Shown in pieces: positions 1-8,900 of a stretch of DNA of 49,335 nucleotides. How positions within the stretch are numbered: the stretch's first letter is position 1; each line of letters starts with the position of its first letter. The notes under the pieces are model-generated. The model was given only the letters and a program-made list of their open reading frames with translations, made no database searches and was not told where the DNA came from. The translations under genes were made by a program, and so were the position numbers. Source of the DNA: Deinococci bacterium (lineage in GTDB: Bacteria > Deinococcota > Deinococci > Deinococcales > Trueperaceae); the NCBI GenBank assembly GCA_030149325.1, contig JASBRS010000037.1, positions 1 to 49,335 on the forward strand. Direction: 5' to 3'.

Positions 1-125
1 CGGCGCTGGCGCTGGCGGTGGCCGCCGCGGTCGCGGGGGCGGGCAGCACCGCCTACCTGGCGGCCGCGCGCGGGGTGGCCCGGGCGGACCGTGCGGCCGC
101 CGGGCCGGCACCTGCCGACGACTAG
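1..125 (+). CDS. C-terminal end of a truncated alanine-rich protein
   Basis: An open frame enters from the left edge and stops at the TAG at 123-125, giving about 40 residues. They begin with an Ala/Leu/Val-rich stretch that could be the end of a membrane helix (ALALAVAAAVAGAG), followed by an Ala/Arg-rich hydrophilic tail ending PAPADD. The frame has the GC-rich third positions of real genes here. The function cannot be told from this fragment. Confidence 0.4.
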   Translation, partial: ALALAVAAAVAGAGSTAYLAAARGVARADRAAAGPAPADD

Positions 126-137
126 CCGGTCGGCCGG

Positions 138-1082
138 CTAGAGCGGGGCCTCCGGCGCCACCGGCGGCACGCCCTCGATGCGGTCGTAGGCGCGCAGCGA
201 GCGCAGCGCGTCGAGCGTGAGCACCCCCTGCCACTCGCGGCGGGCGCCCTCCCAGGCCTCGGGGTAGCGGTCCCAGCTCCAGGCCGGCGCCCAGGCGCCG
301 TCGTCGCCCTGCCGTGCGATGCGGTGGTCGAGGTTGACCTCGACGGCCTCGGCGAAGAGGTGGTGCAGCGGGCTGCCGGGCCGCGTGGCGACGTCGAGCG
401 GCTGCAGGCCGTAGCCCTGCCACGACGCCGGGTCGGTGGCCACGCTGCGCAGCGCCGCCTGCTCGCAGGCGCTGCGCACGCGGGCGCGCGACCCCACCGG
501 CAGCCCCGGCGCTTCCAGCAGCTTCAGCGCCGCCAGCAGCTCGTGCATGTCGAGCTCGCGCGTCTCCAGCGTGCGGACGGTGGCCTCCACCACCGGCCCC
601 AGCCAGCCCTCCTCGGCGGCGGGCTCGAAGTGCAGCAGCCCGGCCACCACCGCCGCGCGCGGGTTGGCCTGGAAGCCGCCGAAGCGCTCCTCGAGCCCCT
701 CGGAGCTCCACCAGGGGGCGTGCGGGTAGGCGTCGACGTCGTCGGGGACCACGCGCCAGGTCCAGCGGTCGGGGTCGAGGGTGCGCTCCAGGTAGGCGCG
801 CGCGGCCGCCACCTGCGGGTGCTCGGCACCGGCGCCGAGCTCGGCGAGCCGCTGCAGCGCCACCCCCGTGGCCAGGGCGCCCGAGCTGGGCGTGCGCACG
901 TCGGGCTCGAGGCCGTGGCCGTAGCCGCCGTCGTCGTTCTGGAAGGCGCGCAGCGCCTCGATCCCGGCCGCGGCCGGCGCGCCCTCGAAGTCGTGGCGGA
1001 AGCATGCCGCCTCCAGGGGGCGCGCCCGCTCGACCAGGAAGCGCGCGGCCCGCTGGTAGGCGTCGTGAGCGAGGAGCGTCAT
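138..1082 (-). CDS. Alpha/alpha-toroid (prenyltransferase/squalene-cyclase-like) protein
   Basis: A 314-residue protein without signal peptide. Residues about 45-60 read QNDDGGYGHGLEPD, close to the QxxDGG(Y/W) repeats of prenyltransferase and squalene-oxidase toroids, and a second weak repeat (GDDGAWAPAW) lies near residue 260. The rest alternates Ala/Leu-rich helices with Trp/Tyr-containing loops, as expected for a helical barrel. No cyclase DxDD motif is visible, so a catalytic role is not supported and the function is unknown. The start codon lies 5 nt after a TATACT box, which suggests a leaderless transcript. It is divergent from the HD gene at 1142. Confidence 0.65.
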   Translation of the reverse strand: MTLLAHDAYQRAARFLVERARPLEAACFRHDFEGAPAAAGIEALRAFQNDDGGYGHGLEPDVRTPSSGALATGVALQRLAELGAGAEHPQVAAARAYLERTLDPDRWTWRVVPDDVDAYPHAPWWSSEGLEERFGGFQANPRAAVVAGLLHFEPAAEEGWLGPVVEATVRTLETRELDMHELLAALKLLEAPGLPVGSRARVRSACEQAALRSVATDPASWQGYGLQPLDVATRPGSPLHHLFAEAVEVNLDHRIARQGDDGAWAPAWSWDRYPEAWEGARREWQGVLTLDALRSLRAYDRIEGVPPVAPEAPL

Positions 1083-1087
1083 GGTCC

Positions 1088-1093
1088 AGTATA
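1088..1093 (-). promoter_or_regulatory. -10 box (TATACT) of leaderless toroid gene
   Basis: On the minus strand TATACT ends 5 nt before the ATG at 1082, so transcription would start at or next to the start codon. No clear -35 element is seen. Confidence 0.5.
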
Positions 1094-1128
1094 GGCCCCG
1101 CTGCAGCGCCCGGCGGCGGCGGCCGCGG

Positions 1129-1134
1129 TAGGCT
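1129..1134 (+). promoter_or_regulatory. -10 box (TAGGCT) of leaderless HD gene
   Basis: TAGGCT ends 7 nt before the GTG at 1142. A GGAGG lies only 1 nt from that GTG, too close for a usual Shine-Dalgarno site, which favours a leaderless reading. The two divergent -10 boxes share a region of about 60 bp. Confidence 0.45.
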
Positions 1135-1141
1135 CGGAGGC

Positions 1142-1795
1142 GTGACGGACGACGCCTCTCCCCCTGCGCCGGCTCCCGACGACGCCGCCTTGTTGGGCGT
1201 GGCGCTTCGCGCCTACCGCCTCAAGGACGAACCGCGCAGCGGTTGGGTGCTGCGCGGCGTGACGACCCCGGAGTCGGTGGCGGCGCACAGTTGGGGCACC
1301 GCGCTGCTGTGCCTGCTCTTCGCCGGGAGCGCCGGCGTCGATCGCGACCGCGCCCTCGCCATCGCCGCCGTCCACGACCTGGCGGAGGCGGAGGTCGGCG
1401 ACATCCCGGCGCGCGCACACCCCGACGACCGCACCCTGAGCCCCGGCGCCAAGGCGCGGCTCGAGGCCGACGGCCTGGAGCAGGTGCTGGCGGGGGCGCC
1501 TGCCGCGGCGGCCGACGAGGTGCGGGCGCTGTGGCGGGCCTACGAGAGCGACGCCTCGCCGGAGGCGCGCTTCGTGCGCGACATGAACCTGGTGGACATG
1601 GCGCTGCAGGCGCTGATCTACCAGCAACAGGGGCGCTACGACGCCTCGCGCCCGCTGCCCTCGCGCGACGGGCACCGCCACCTGGACGAGTTCTTCGTGA
1701 GCGCCCGGCAGCGCCTCCAGAGCGACCTGGCGCGGCGCCTGCTGGCCTCCATCGAGGGGCGCTACCGCCGCGTGCGCGACGACCCGGCGGGCTAG
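1142..1795 (+). CDS. HD-domain phosphohydrolase (YfbR/HDDC2-like)
   Basis: A 217-residue HD-superfamily protein. The metal-binding pattern is visible: ESVAAHSW with His49, then AAVHDLAEAEVGDI with His78-Asp79, and a later Asp in RFVRDMNLVDMALQ. This arrangement (S-V-A-x-H-S, H-D-x-x-E-A, G-D-I-P) is typical of YfbR/HDDC2-like 5'-deoxynucleotidases, so dNMP dephosphorylation is a reasonable but unproven role. I chose the GTG at 1142 because a TAGGCT box lies 7 nt upstream and no Met occurs before the HD motif. It converges on the sirtuin gene, the two sharing a palindromic CTAG at their stops. Confidence 0.75.
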   Translation: MTDDASPPAPAPDDAALLGVALRAYRLKDEPRSGWVLRGVTTPESVAAHSWGTALLCLLFAGSAGVDRDRALAIAAVHDLAEAEVGDIPARAHPDDRTLSPGAKARLEADGLEQVLAGAPAAAADEVRALWRAYESDASPEARFVRDMNLVDMALQALIYQQQGRYDASRPLPSRDGHRHLDEFFVSARQRLQSDLARRLLASIEGRYRRVRDDPAG

Positions 1796-2667
1796 CCGCT
1801 CGCGAGCAGCCCCGCCACCAGCGCCGGCAGCACCGCGCCGAGACGGCCGCCGACGCGCACGTCGGCGTCCTCGTCGCCGCGGGTGACGCCGTCGTTGACG
1901 ATGGCCACCGGCGTGCCTCGCGTCCGCGCCGCCACCACGTAGCGGTAGCCCGAACGTACCGTCAGCGACGATCCCAGCACCAGCAGCACCTCGGCGTCGT
2001 CGAGCATGGCCCAGCTCCGCTCCAGCGTGGCGCGGGTCACGTTCTCGCCGAAGAACACCACGTCGGGCTTGAGCACGCCGCCGCAGAGGCGGCACGCCAC
2101 GGGCTCGAACGCCCGCTCCAGTTCGGGCGCCAGGCGCGCGTCGCCGTCGGGCGCCAGCTCGGCGCGGGAGGCTGCGAACCCGGGGTTGGCGCGCGCCAGT
2201 CGGCGCTGCACCTCGTCGCGCGCCTCCTCGCCCCCGCAGGCCAGGCAGCGCACCCGCGCCAGCGCCCCGTGCAGCTCCAGCACCGTGCGACTGCCGGCGG
2301 CCTGGTGCAGGCCGTCGACGTTCTGGGTCAGCACGCCGCCGACGTAGCCCGCCGCCTCCAGGCCCGCCACCGCCCGGTGGCCGGCGTTGGGGTGCTTGGC
2401 GCGCATCGCCGGCCAGCCCAGGTAGCTGCGCGCCCAGTAGCGTCGGCGGGCGTCCGCGCTGCGGGCGAACTCCTGGTAGGTCATGGGGTGGGCGGCGCGA
2501 CGTTCGCCGTCGGGCCCGCGGTAGTCGGGGATGCCCGACTCGGTGCTGAGCCCCGCCCCCGACAGCACCAGCGCGCGCCGTCCGCGGAGCAGCTCGAGCA
2601 AGCGCTCGAGGGCGGCAGCGGGAGGCGTGGCCCCAGCGGTGGCGTGCGGCGGGCGAACCGGCTCCAC
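1792..2667 (-). CDS. NAD-dependent protein deacylase, sirtuin class II
   Basis: A 291-residue Sir2 protein that removes acyl groups from lysine using NAD+. Visible motifs in order: GAGLSTESGIPDYRG (about 37-51, NAD pocket), TQNVDGLH (114-121), catalytic His133 in LELHG, zinc ligands C141/C144 and C192/C195, VVFFGENV (203-210), LGSSLTV and IVNDG. The STESGIPDYRG and LKPDVVFFGE pattern is that of SIRT4-like class II enzymes. The frame is open far upstream, but the added sequence belongs to an arsenic-gene remnant. I chose the GTG at 2667 because TAGCAT lies 5 nt before it and the length then fits the family. Confidence 0.88.
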   Translation of the reverse strand: MEPVRPPHATAGATPPAAALERLLELLRGRRALVLSGAGLSTESGIPDYRGPDGERRAAHPMTYQEFARSADARRRYWARSYLGWPAMRAKHPNAGHRAVAGLEAAGYVGGVLTQNVDGLHQAAGSRTVLELHGALARVRCLACGGEEARDEVQRRLARANPGFAASRAELAPDGDARLAPELERAFEPVACRLCGGVLKPDVVFFGENVTRATLERSWAMLDDAEVLLVLGSSLTVRSGYRYVVAARTRGTPVAIVNDGVTRGDEDADVRVGGRLGAVLPALVAGLLASG

Positions 2668-2672
2668 GCCCC

Positions 2673-2678
2673 ATGCTA
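2673..2678 (-). promoter_or_regulatory. -10 box (TAGCAT) of leaderless sirtuin gene
   Basis: On the minus strand TAGCAT is followed by 5 nt and then the GTG at 2667. It supports this start over the much longer open frame. Confidence 0.45.
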
Positions 2679-2838
2679 CGCAGCCGCGCGGCCGCCCGGC
2701 GTGTCGCCGGCGCCGCGCTCCGGACAGGCGCTGGCCCTCCCCTGTCCGTGCCGCGGCCAGCTCGTCGTCGCTCGGCACGCGGCCCGCCCGCGGGCCGTCG
2801 ACGAGGCGGCGGCTCATGCGCCCGAGACCGTCGCGCAC

Positions 2839-3018
2839 GCCATGCCAGGCGGCGAGGTCGATCCCGGCCTCCGCCATGACGGCGACCGCCTCCGGCTTGA
2901 CGCCCGTCTTCTCGGTGCCGGCCGACCACACCTCCACGCGGAGGCGGGTGGGGTCGCCGAGCGCCTTGAGGGCGCGCACCAACGCGGCCGTCGCTTCAAG
3001 GGCCGTGGGTTCAATCAC
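2839..3018 (-). pseudogene. Decayed arsR-arsC fusion remnant
   Basis: About 60 codons upstream of and in frame with the sirtuin. Residues 1-27 end LKALGDPTRLR, the N-terminal signature of ArsR repressors. The next residues read VEVWSAGTEKTGVKPEAV and continue AVMAEAGIDL, which is the internal region of a low-molecular-weight-phosphatase-type arsenate reductase. The DNA-binding helices of ArsR, the catalytic CxxxxxR loop of ArsC and everything after the GIDL motif are absent, so it cannot work as either protein. ArsR-ArsC fusions exist in some bacteria, so this looks like one with a large internal deletion at about 2937, where a small inverted repeat (CCTCC-N4-GGAGG) sits. No intact ars gene is in the window. 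Confidence 0.55.
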
Positions 3019-3081
3019 ACTCGAAGTCCCGCGCGTGACGGGGCGGGCGCCGAGGCCCGCGACGGCACGGTACGAGCCACC

Positions 3082-3110
3082 TTGACAACCCCTCGACGCG
3101 CCCCTATGCT
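3082..3110 (+). promoter_or_regulatory. lexA promoter (-35/-10)
   Basis: TTGACA at 3082-3087 and TATGCT at 3105-3110 are separated by 17 nt, an almost ideal sigma-70 promoter. The predicted transcription start, about 3117, falls inside the adjacent dyad. Confidence 0.8.
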
Positions 3111-3113
3111 GGC

Positions 3114-3138
3114 GTTACCCTCAGAAACAGAGGGTAAC
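3114..3138 (+). promoter_or_regulatory. Probable LexA operator over the transcription start
   Basis: GTTACCCTC at 3114-3122 and GAGGGTAAC at 3130-3138 are perfect 9-bp inverted arms around a 7-nt AT-rich centre. The dyad starts 3 nt after the -10 box, so a bound repressor would block transcription. Its place before lexA and the mutasome genes argues for LexA autorepression. It is not the E. coli or Bacillus SOS box. Confidence 0.7.
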
Positions 3139-3153
3139 GGAGAGGAGGAGGCC

Positions 3154-3780
3154 ATGCCGCCCCGGCCCGTCAAGCAACTGCAGATCCTGGAGGCCCTGCG
3201 CGAGGCCTACGCCCGCCACGGGCACCTCCCCGAGCTGACGGCGCTGGCGCGCAGCTTCGGCATCCGCTACCCCACCCTGCGCGAGCACCTGCGGGCGCTG
3301 GAGGCCAAGGGCGAGCTGCGGGTCGAGAGCCGCGGCCCCGGTCGCAGCCCGCGCGTCACGCTGCTGGGTCCGCGGAGCGGGGTGCCGCTCTTCGGCGAGA
3401 TCGCGGCCGGCGTGCCGGTCGGCAGCTACCCCGAGCCCGACGCCTACCTGTCGCTGCGCGACCGCCCCGACCACTTCGCCCTGCGGGTCCGGGGCGACTC
3501 CATGGCCGACCGCATCGAGCACGGCGACGTGGTGCTGCTGCACCGCACACCGCCCCGCCGCTCCGGCGAGATCTGCGCCGTGCGGGTGGGCGAGGACGAG
3601 ACCACCCTCAAGTACCTCGAGTGGCGCGGCGCCACGCCACGCCGCTACCGGCTGCGGCCGCACAACCCCGCCTACCCCACCCTCGCCGTCCCCGCCGAGG
3701 AGCTCCACGTCGACGGCGTCTTCCGCGGCCTGTTGCGCGGCGAGGTGGTCGACGAGCTCCTCATCGAAGGGGGGGATTGA
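3154..3780 (+). CDS. lexA: LexA repressor
   Basis: A 208-residue LexA. Residues 1-60 form a winged helix (KQLQILEALREAYARHG, then RYPTLREHLRALEAKGEL). The S24 peptidase domain has the autocleavage site Ala85-Gly86 in GEIAAGVP, catalytic Ser116 in GDSMADR and catalytic Lys153 in TTLKYLEW. RecA-stimulated self-cleavage would therefore relieve repression. A purine-rich GGAGAGGAGGAG just before the ATG is a strong ribosome site. It is the first gene of a probable lexA-imuB-DUF6504-dnaE2 operon and has its own promoter with an overlapping dyad. A lexA-imuY-dnaE2 operon for UV-induced mutagenesis is known in Deinococcus deserti. Confidence 0.92.
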   Translation: MPPRPVKQLQILEALREAYARHGHLPELTALARSFGIRYPTLREHLRALEAKGELRVESRGPGRSPRVTLLGPRSGVPLFGEIAAGVPVGSYPEPDAYLSLRDRPDHFALRVRGDSMADRIEHGDVVLLHRTPPRRSGEICAVRVGEDETTLKYLEWRGATPRRYRLRPHNPAYPTLAVPAEELHVDGVFRGLLRGEVVDELLIEGGD

Positions 3781-3835
3781 GGCCCGGCGCCGCACGGCCC
3801 GAGCACCGGCCCCGGAGAACCCAGCCCCGAAGAAC

Positions 3836-3881
3836 GAAGGGCACACCCACCCGCCGCCAAGCAAGAGGGATGTGCCCCTTC
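3836..3881 (+). other. Imperfect inverted repeat between lexA and imuB
   Basis: GAAGGGCACA (3836-3845) can pair with TGTGCCCCTTC (3871-3881) apart from one bulged base, closing a loop of about 25 nt. It could attenuate read-through or mask the alternative imuB start at 3870. No T-run follows. Confidence 0.3.
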
Positions 3882-3926
3882 GCCGCCCCCAGTGGACCGC
3901 CGTGCGGTCCTCCCAGGTACGCCGCC

Positions 3927-5564
3927 ATGCTAGCACCCAACCTGTTCGCGACGAACGCCGGCCCCGCCGGCGCGTCCCCCCGGATCGCGGCGCTGTGCTT
4001 CGATCCCCTCCCCCTCTACCTGACGCAGCGCGCCGACCCCGCCCTGGCCCAGGCCGCCCTGGTGTGCGTCGAGGAGCAGCGCGTGCTCCACGCCTCGGCC
4101 GCGGCCCATCGCCTGGGCATCACCCCCGGCATGCGCCTGAGCGGCGCCCGCATGCGGGTGGAGGGGCTGCGGGTGGTGGAGGTCCACGAGCCCGAGGTGG
4201 CCCACGCCTGGGACGTCCTACTGCGCGAGCTGCACGCCGTCACCCCGTGGCTGGAGGAGGGCGGGCGCCCCGGCGGCGTCCGCGGGCGCGTCTTCCTGCA
4301 GCTCGACGACGACGAGGCCCGGGCGCTGGCGGCGCACTACGGCGCCCGCGTAGGGGTCGCCGAGGCGCGCGAGATCGCCGAGCTGGCCGCCCTCTCCAGC
4401 CGTCCCGGCGGCGTCCGGACGGTGGCGCCGGGGGAGGAAGCGGCGTTCCTGGCGCGCCTGCCCCTGCGCTTCCTGAAGGGGGTGGGCGTCAGCGGCAAGA
4501 ACCTCACCCGCCTCCACTGGCTCGGCCTCACCACGGTCGGCGAGCTGGCCCGCTGGAGCGCCTCCCAGCTCCGCTCCTACCTGGGCGAGGAGGGGGAGGC
4601 GCTGCTGCCCTACCTGCACGGCCCCTACCGCACCCGCCTGCGGCCCCGCCGCCCGCCCGAGGTGCTGCGGCGAACGCTGGCCCTCGAGGAGCCGGCGCGC
4701 GAGCCGCACCAGCTCCTGCCCGCTCTCGAACGCCTGGCCCTCGCCCTCGAGCGCGGCCTGGCGGGCCGCGCCGCCCACCGCCTCACCCTCACCGCCGACC
4801 TGGCCGCCCCCCGGCCCCGCGTCCCCCACCCCGGCACCAACCGCCCCGGCACCACCCACCCCGGCGTCCCCCGCCTCACCGCCACCCGCCTCACCGCCAC
4901 CCGCCTCAGCAAGCGCCCGCTGGCGCACGCCCGCCAGATCCGGCAGCAGGCGCTCTTCGCCCTGCGTGACAGCGGCGCCGCCGAGGCCGGCGCCGGCATC
5001 GAACGGCTGACGCTGGAGCTGGCCGCCCCCCGCCGCCTCGGCCTCCAGAGCGGCCTGTGGCAGGCGCGGGAGCAGCGCCAGCGGGCTCTGGAGGCCACCC
5101 TCGAGCGCTTCCCCGCCGCCCTGGTGCGCCTCGTCTGGCGCGATCCCTACGCCGAGGCCGACGACCTGGCATGGGGCTGGGAGCGGCTGACGGCGGCGGA
5201 CGCGGCCGGACCCGCGAGCCCCCCCTCGGCCCATCCCGGCGCGGCGCCCCCACCGCCCGCCGGCGAGCACCGCCGGCTGGTGCGGGCCACGGCGGTCCCG
5301 CTGTTCAGCGGCCCCCCACCGAGCGGCCCCCCACAGGACAGCGGTCCCCCACAGGACAGCACCCCACAGGGCGACACCCCGCCCCCGCCGTTCCGCGGCC
5401 CCGCCCGGGACGACGCTCCCCCGGCGCCGCGGCTGCCGAGCCCCGCCCCACCCCTGCTCTCCCCTCTCCCGGAGGATCCCGATGCGCCTGCTCATGCTCC
5501 CCGCCCACGTCACCTTGCGCGACCGGCAACCGGTCCTGGTGAGCTGGCGGGAGACCACACCTAG
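3927..5564 (+). CDS. imuB: ImuB-like Y-family polymerase homologue (mutasome)
   Basis: A 545-residue protein. The first segment (IAALCFDPLPLYLTQRADP, about 20-38) matches the start of ImuB proteins. The acidic residues of true Y-polymerases are not conserved in the palm, so it is probably a non-catalytic adaptor that brings DnaE2 to the clamp. A helix-hairpin-helix follows (FLKGVGVSGKNLTRLHWLGL, about 182-201), then a little-finger-like domain interrupted by a low-complexity insert with RLTA repeats. A Pro-rich tail from about 425 contains AVPLFSG, a possible clamp-binding peptide, and SGPPQD repeats. An earlier ATG at 3870 is possible but poorly placed. No imuA or recA lies in the operon. 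Confidence 0.8.
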   Translation: MLAPNLFATNAGPAGASPRIAALCFDPLPLYLTQRADPALAQAALVCVEEQRVLHASAAAHRLGITPGMRLSGARMRVEGLRVVEVHEPEVAHAWDVLLRELHAVTPWLEEGGRPGGVRGRVFLQLDDDEARALAAHYGARVGVAEAREIAELAALSSRPGGVRTVAPGEEAAFLARLPLRFLKGVGVSGKNLTRLHWLGLTTVGELARWSASQLRSYLGEEGEALLPYLHGPYRTRLRPRRPPEVLRRTLALEEPAREPHQLLPALERLALALERGLAGRAAHRLTLTADLAAPRPRVPHPGTNRPGTTHPGVPRLTATRLTATRLSKRPLAHARQIRQQALFALRDSGAAEAGAGIERLTLELAAPRRLGLQSGLWQAREQRQRALEATLERFPAALVRLVWRDPYAEADDLAWGWERLTAADAAGPASPPSAHPGAAPPPPAGEHRRLVRATAVPLFSGPPPSGPPQDSGPPQDSTPQGDTPPPPFRGPARDDAPPAPRLPSPAPPLLSPLPEDPDAPAHAPRPRHLARPATGPGELAGDHT

Positions 5565-5913
5565 CCCCGCCACGCCCAGCCCCACCACGCCCAGCCCCAC
5601 CGCACCCAGCCCCTCCCCCGCCGCCCCGCGCGGCGACGCTCCCGTTCCGGCCGGGGCGCGCGCGACGACGTCCGCTGCGGCGTCCGTTGCGGCGTCCGTT
5701 GCGACGCGCCCCGCGCCCTCCCCACGGGCGGCCGGCGGCGGCCGGCTCCGGCAGCGGCCGGTGGCGCGCGTGCTCGACCGCTGGCGCTACGACGGCCGCT
5801 GGTGGGAGCGCGAGATCCATCGCGACTACCTGCTGCTCGAGCTCCGCGGCGGCGGCGTGGTCGAGCTGTTCCGGGAGGGGGAGGCCTGGTGGGTGGCTCG
5901 AGCCAACGACTGA
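5482..5913 (+). CDS. DUF6504-like mutasome accessory protein
   Basis: A 143-residue protein overlapping the end of imuB by 83 nt in another frame, with GGAGG 6 nt before its ATG. The C-terminal half (RVLDRWRYDGRWWEREIHRD, then YLLLELRGGGVVELFREGEAWW) matches the small Trp-rich domain found beside or fused to ImuB in mutasome loci (DUF6504), whose exact role is not established. The first third carries four TPSPT-type pentapeptides and an ASVA repeat, giving a disordered linker. Its place between imuB and dnaE2, overlapping both, argues for co-translation and a structural role in that complex. Confidence 0.65.
   Translation: MRLLMLPAHVTLRDRQPVLVSWRETTPSPATPSPTTPSPTAPSPSPAAPRGDAPVPAGARATTSAAASVAASVATRPAPSPRAAGGGRLRQRPVARVLDRWRYDGRWWEREIHRDYLLLELRGGGVVELFREGEAWWVARAND
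5557..5616 (+). repeat. Tandem 15-bp repeat coding TPSPT units
   Basis: Four successive 15-bp units code TPSPA, TPSPT, TPSPT and APSPS in the linker of the DUF6504-like gene. A separate 12-bp repeat (three copies, about 5668-5703) follows. Both probably vary in copy number between strains. Confidence 0.7.
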
Positions 5914-8900
5914 GCGCGCTCCTCGACGTCCACTCCTACTACAGCCTCGGCGCCGGCACCGCCAGCCCCGCCACGCTGGTGGCGCGCGCCGCCGCGCTGG
6001 GCTACCGCTGGCTGGCGCTCACCGACGACCTCAGCGTCAGCGGCGCCGTCGAGCTCTTCCAGGCGGCCCGCCAGCACGGCATCCGGGCGCTCATCGGCGC
6101 CACCCTGCCGGTCCGCATCGAGGACGCCGTCTACCCCTTCGTGGCGCTGGCCACCTCGCGCGCCGGCTACGGCGCCCTCAACCGCCTGATCAGCGCCGCC
6201 CTGGAGCGGCCGGAGCGCGACCTGCCCTACCCGGTGCTGCTGTCCCACACCCAGGACCTGCTGCTGCTGACCGGCCCGCGCGACGGGGTGGTGGCGCGCT
6301 GGCTGGCCGAGCGCCGGGTGGCCGCGCTGGAGGGGCTGCTGCGCGAGCTGCAGGGCGCCTTCCCGGAGCGCCTCTACCTGCAGCTCTTCCACGACCGCCA
6401 GCGCTGGGACGAGCGCCGCGCGCGGGTGCTCCGGAGCCTCGCCCAGAGCCTGGGGCTGCCGGTGGTGGCCGCCCCCGAGGTGCGCTACGCCGAGTCCAAG
6501 GACTACCGCCTCTACGACGCGCTGACCTGCGCGCGGCTGGGCACCAGCGTGCAGGACCCCCACCCCAGGAGGCCCCAGAACGCCTGTCAAGCCCTCCCCG
6601 ACGCCGTCGAGGCCCTGGACCGCCTGCCCTTCCCCGAAGCGGTCCTCAACGCCACCTGGGTGGCCGAGAGGGCATCCTTCGACCTCCTCCCGGAACGCCT
6701 CACGCCCCCGCGCGCCCGCATCCCCCAGGGCATCCCCCCCGAGCGGCACCTGGAGGAGCGCTGCTACGCCGCCCTGCTCGAGCGCTACGACGGCGAGCGG
6801 CTGCCCGCCGCCCGCGCGCGCCTCGAGGAGGAGCTCGACGCGGTGCGCGCGCTCTCGCTGGCCGAGTTCTTCCTGGTCGCCGCCGAGGTCACCGACCACT
6901 GCCGCCGCCACGGCATCCTGGCGGCCGGCCGCGGCTCCGCCGCCGCCAGCATCACCTGCTACCTGCTGGGCATCACCCAGGCCGACCCGGTGGCGCACGA
7001 CCTGCTGTTCGAGCGCTTCCTGCACACCGGCAAGACCAGCATGCCCGACGTCGACATCGACATCTCCTCCGCCCGCCGCGACGAGGTGCTGGCCTGGGTG
7101 GAGGAGCGCTTCGGCGCCACCACCGAGGCGATGGTGTGCAACAAGATCACCTACCGGCTGCCGCTGGCGCTGCAGGACCTGGGGCGCGCGCTGGGCCTGC
7201 CGCCGGAGCTGCGCAACCGCCTCACCCGCGCCCTGGGGCGCGACTTCCGGGGGCTGCGCCCCCGCGACGCCCGCCGCGCCGAGCCCGCCTTCCGCGAGGT
7301 GCTGGGCGACGCCCCCGTCGGCGAGGTGCTGCTCGGGCTGCTGGAGGGCATGGAGCGCAAGCACGTCCGCCACCTCGCCCCCCACAACGGCGGGGTGGTG
7401 CTGGCGCGCGAGCCGCTCACCCACTACTCCCCGCTCGACCGCTCGACCGGCGGCATCAAGCTGCTGCAGCTCGACAAGGACGACGCCGAAGCGATGGGCC
7501 TGATCAAGCTCGACCTGCTGGGCCTGCGCATGCTGGCGGCGCTCGAGCGCACCCGCGAGGAGGTGCTGCGCATGGAGGGCGTGTGGCTCGAGCTCGCCGA
7601 GCTGCCCGACGACGAGCGCGTCTGGGACCTCATCTGCGAGGGCGACACCATGGGCCTGTTCCAGGTGGAGAGCCCCAGCCAGACGCACACCAGTCGCGTC
7701 ATGGCGGCGCGCAGCCTCAAGGACCTGGCGCACCAGATCGCGCTGATCCGCCCCGGACCCATCCAGTCGGGCACGGTGCACCCCTACCTGCGGCGGCGGC
7801 GCGGGCTCGAGCCGGTGAGCTACTGGCACCCTTCGCTCGAGCCCATCCTGGCCAAGAGCTACGGAGTGCTGCTGTTCCAGGAGGACGTGCTCAGGATCGC
7901 CGTGCACTTCGCCGGCATGAGCTGGATCGAGGCCGACCGCTTCCGCAAGAAGGTGTCGGGCTGGCACGACCTGGAGGACATCGAACCCGACCGCCAGCGC
8001 TTCGTCGAGGGCGGCATGCGTCACCAGGGCGCCCGCCGCGAGGAGGCGGAGGCGGTGTTCGAGGCGGTCAAGGCCTACCAGGGCTACGGCTTCGCCGAGT
8101 CGCACGCCTGGGCCTTCGCCCTGCACGCCTACGCCAGCGCCTACCTGCGCATCCACTACCCCGCCGAGTTCCTGGCGGCCATCCTCAGCGAGGAGCCGGG
8201 CATGTGGTCGGCCTCCACCAAGCGCCAGGAGGGGCGCGCCTGGGGCGTCCCCTTCCTGCCCTTCGACGTCAACGGCAGCGGCGTGCACTACCGCTGCGAG
8301 CGCGACGGACACGGCCGCAAGGCGGTGCGGCCGCCGCTGGCCGCCGTCACCGGGGTATCGCAGGACACGGCGCGGGCGCTGCTGCTCGAGCGCCTGCGCG
8401 GCGGCCCCTTCCGCGACATCGACGACGCCTACGCGCGCGTGACGGTGGAGCGCGAGACCCTCGAGGCGCTGGTGCGGGCGGGCGCCTTCGACGCCCTGCA
8501 GCCGCGGCGCCAGGCGCTGTTCCGCCTCGGCGCGCTCAGCCACGCCCAGCCTCCCGGCCAGCAGGCGCTGTTCGCCGCCGTCCCCGAGCTGCCCGAGCTC
8601 CCTCCCCTGTCGACGGCCGAACGCTTCGTGTGGGACTACCAGACCACGCGCTTCAGCACCCTCGAGATGCACCCGCTGGACCTGGTCCGCGATCAACTGC
8701 GGGAACTGGACGCCCTGCCGCTGGCGCGGGCGCGCCGCCTGCCCCGCAAGGCCGACGTCCGCACGGCCGGCCTGGTGGTCGGCCGCCAGCGCCCCGGCAC
8801 CGCCAAGGGGTTCGCCTTCTTCGTCCTCGAGGACGGGCCCGACCGCGCCCAGCTCATCATCCCGCCCGACCTGTGGGAGCGCCAGCGCCAGCTCCTGCGC

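Noticed and set aside
3870-3926. Earlier ATG for imuB at 3870
   Set aside because: It has no properly spaced ribosome site and lies inside an inverted repeat. The added 19 residues are Pro/Gly-rich and absent from the usual ImuB start.
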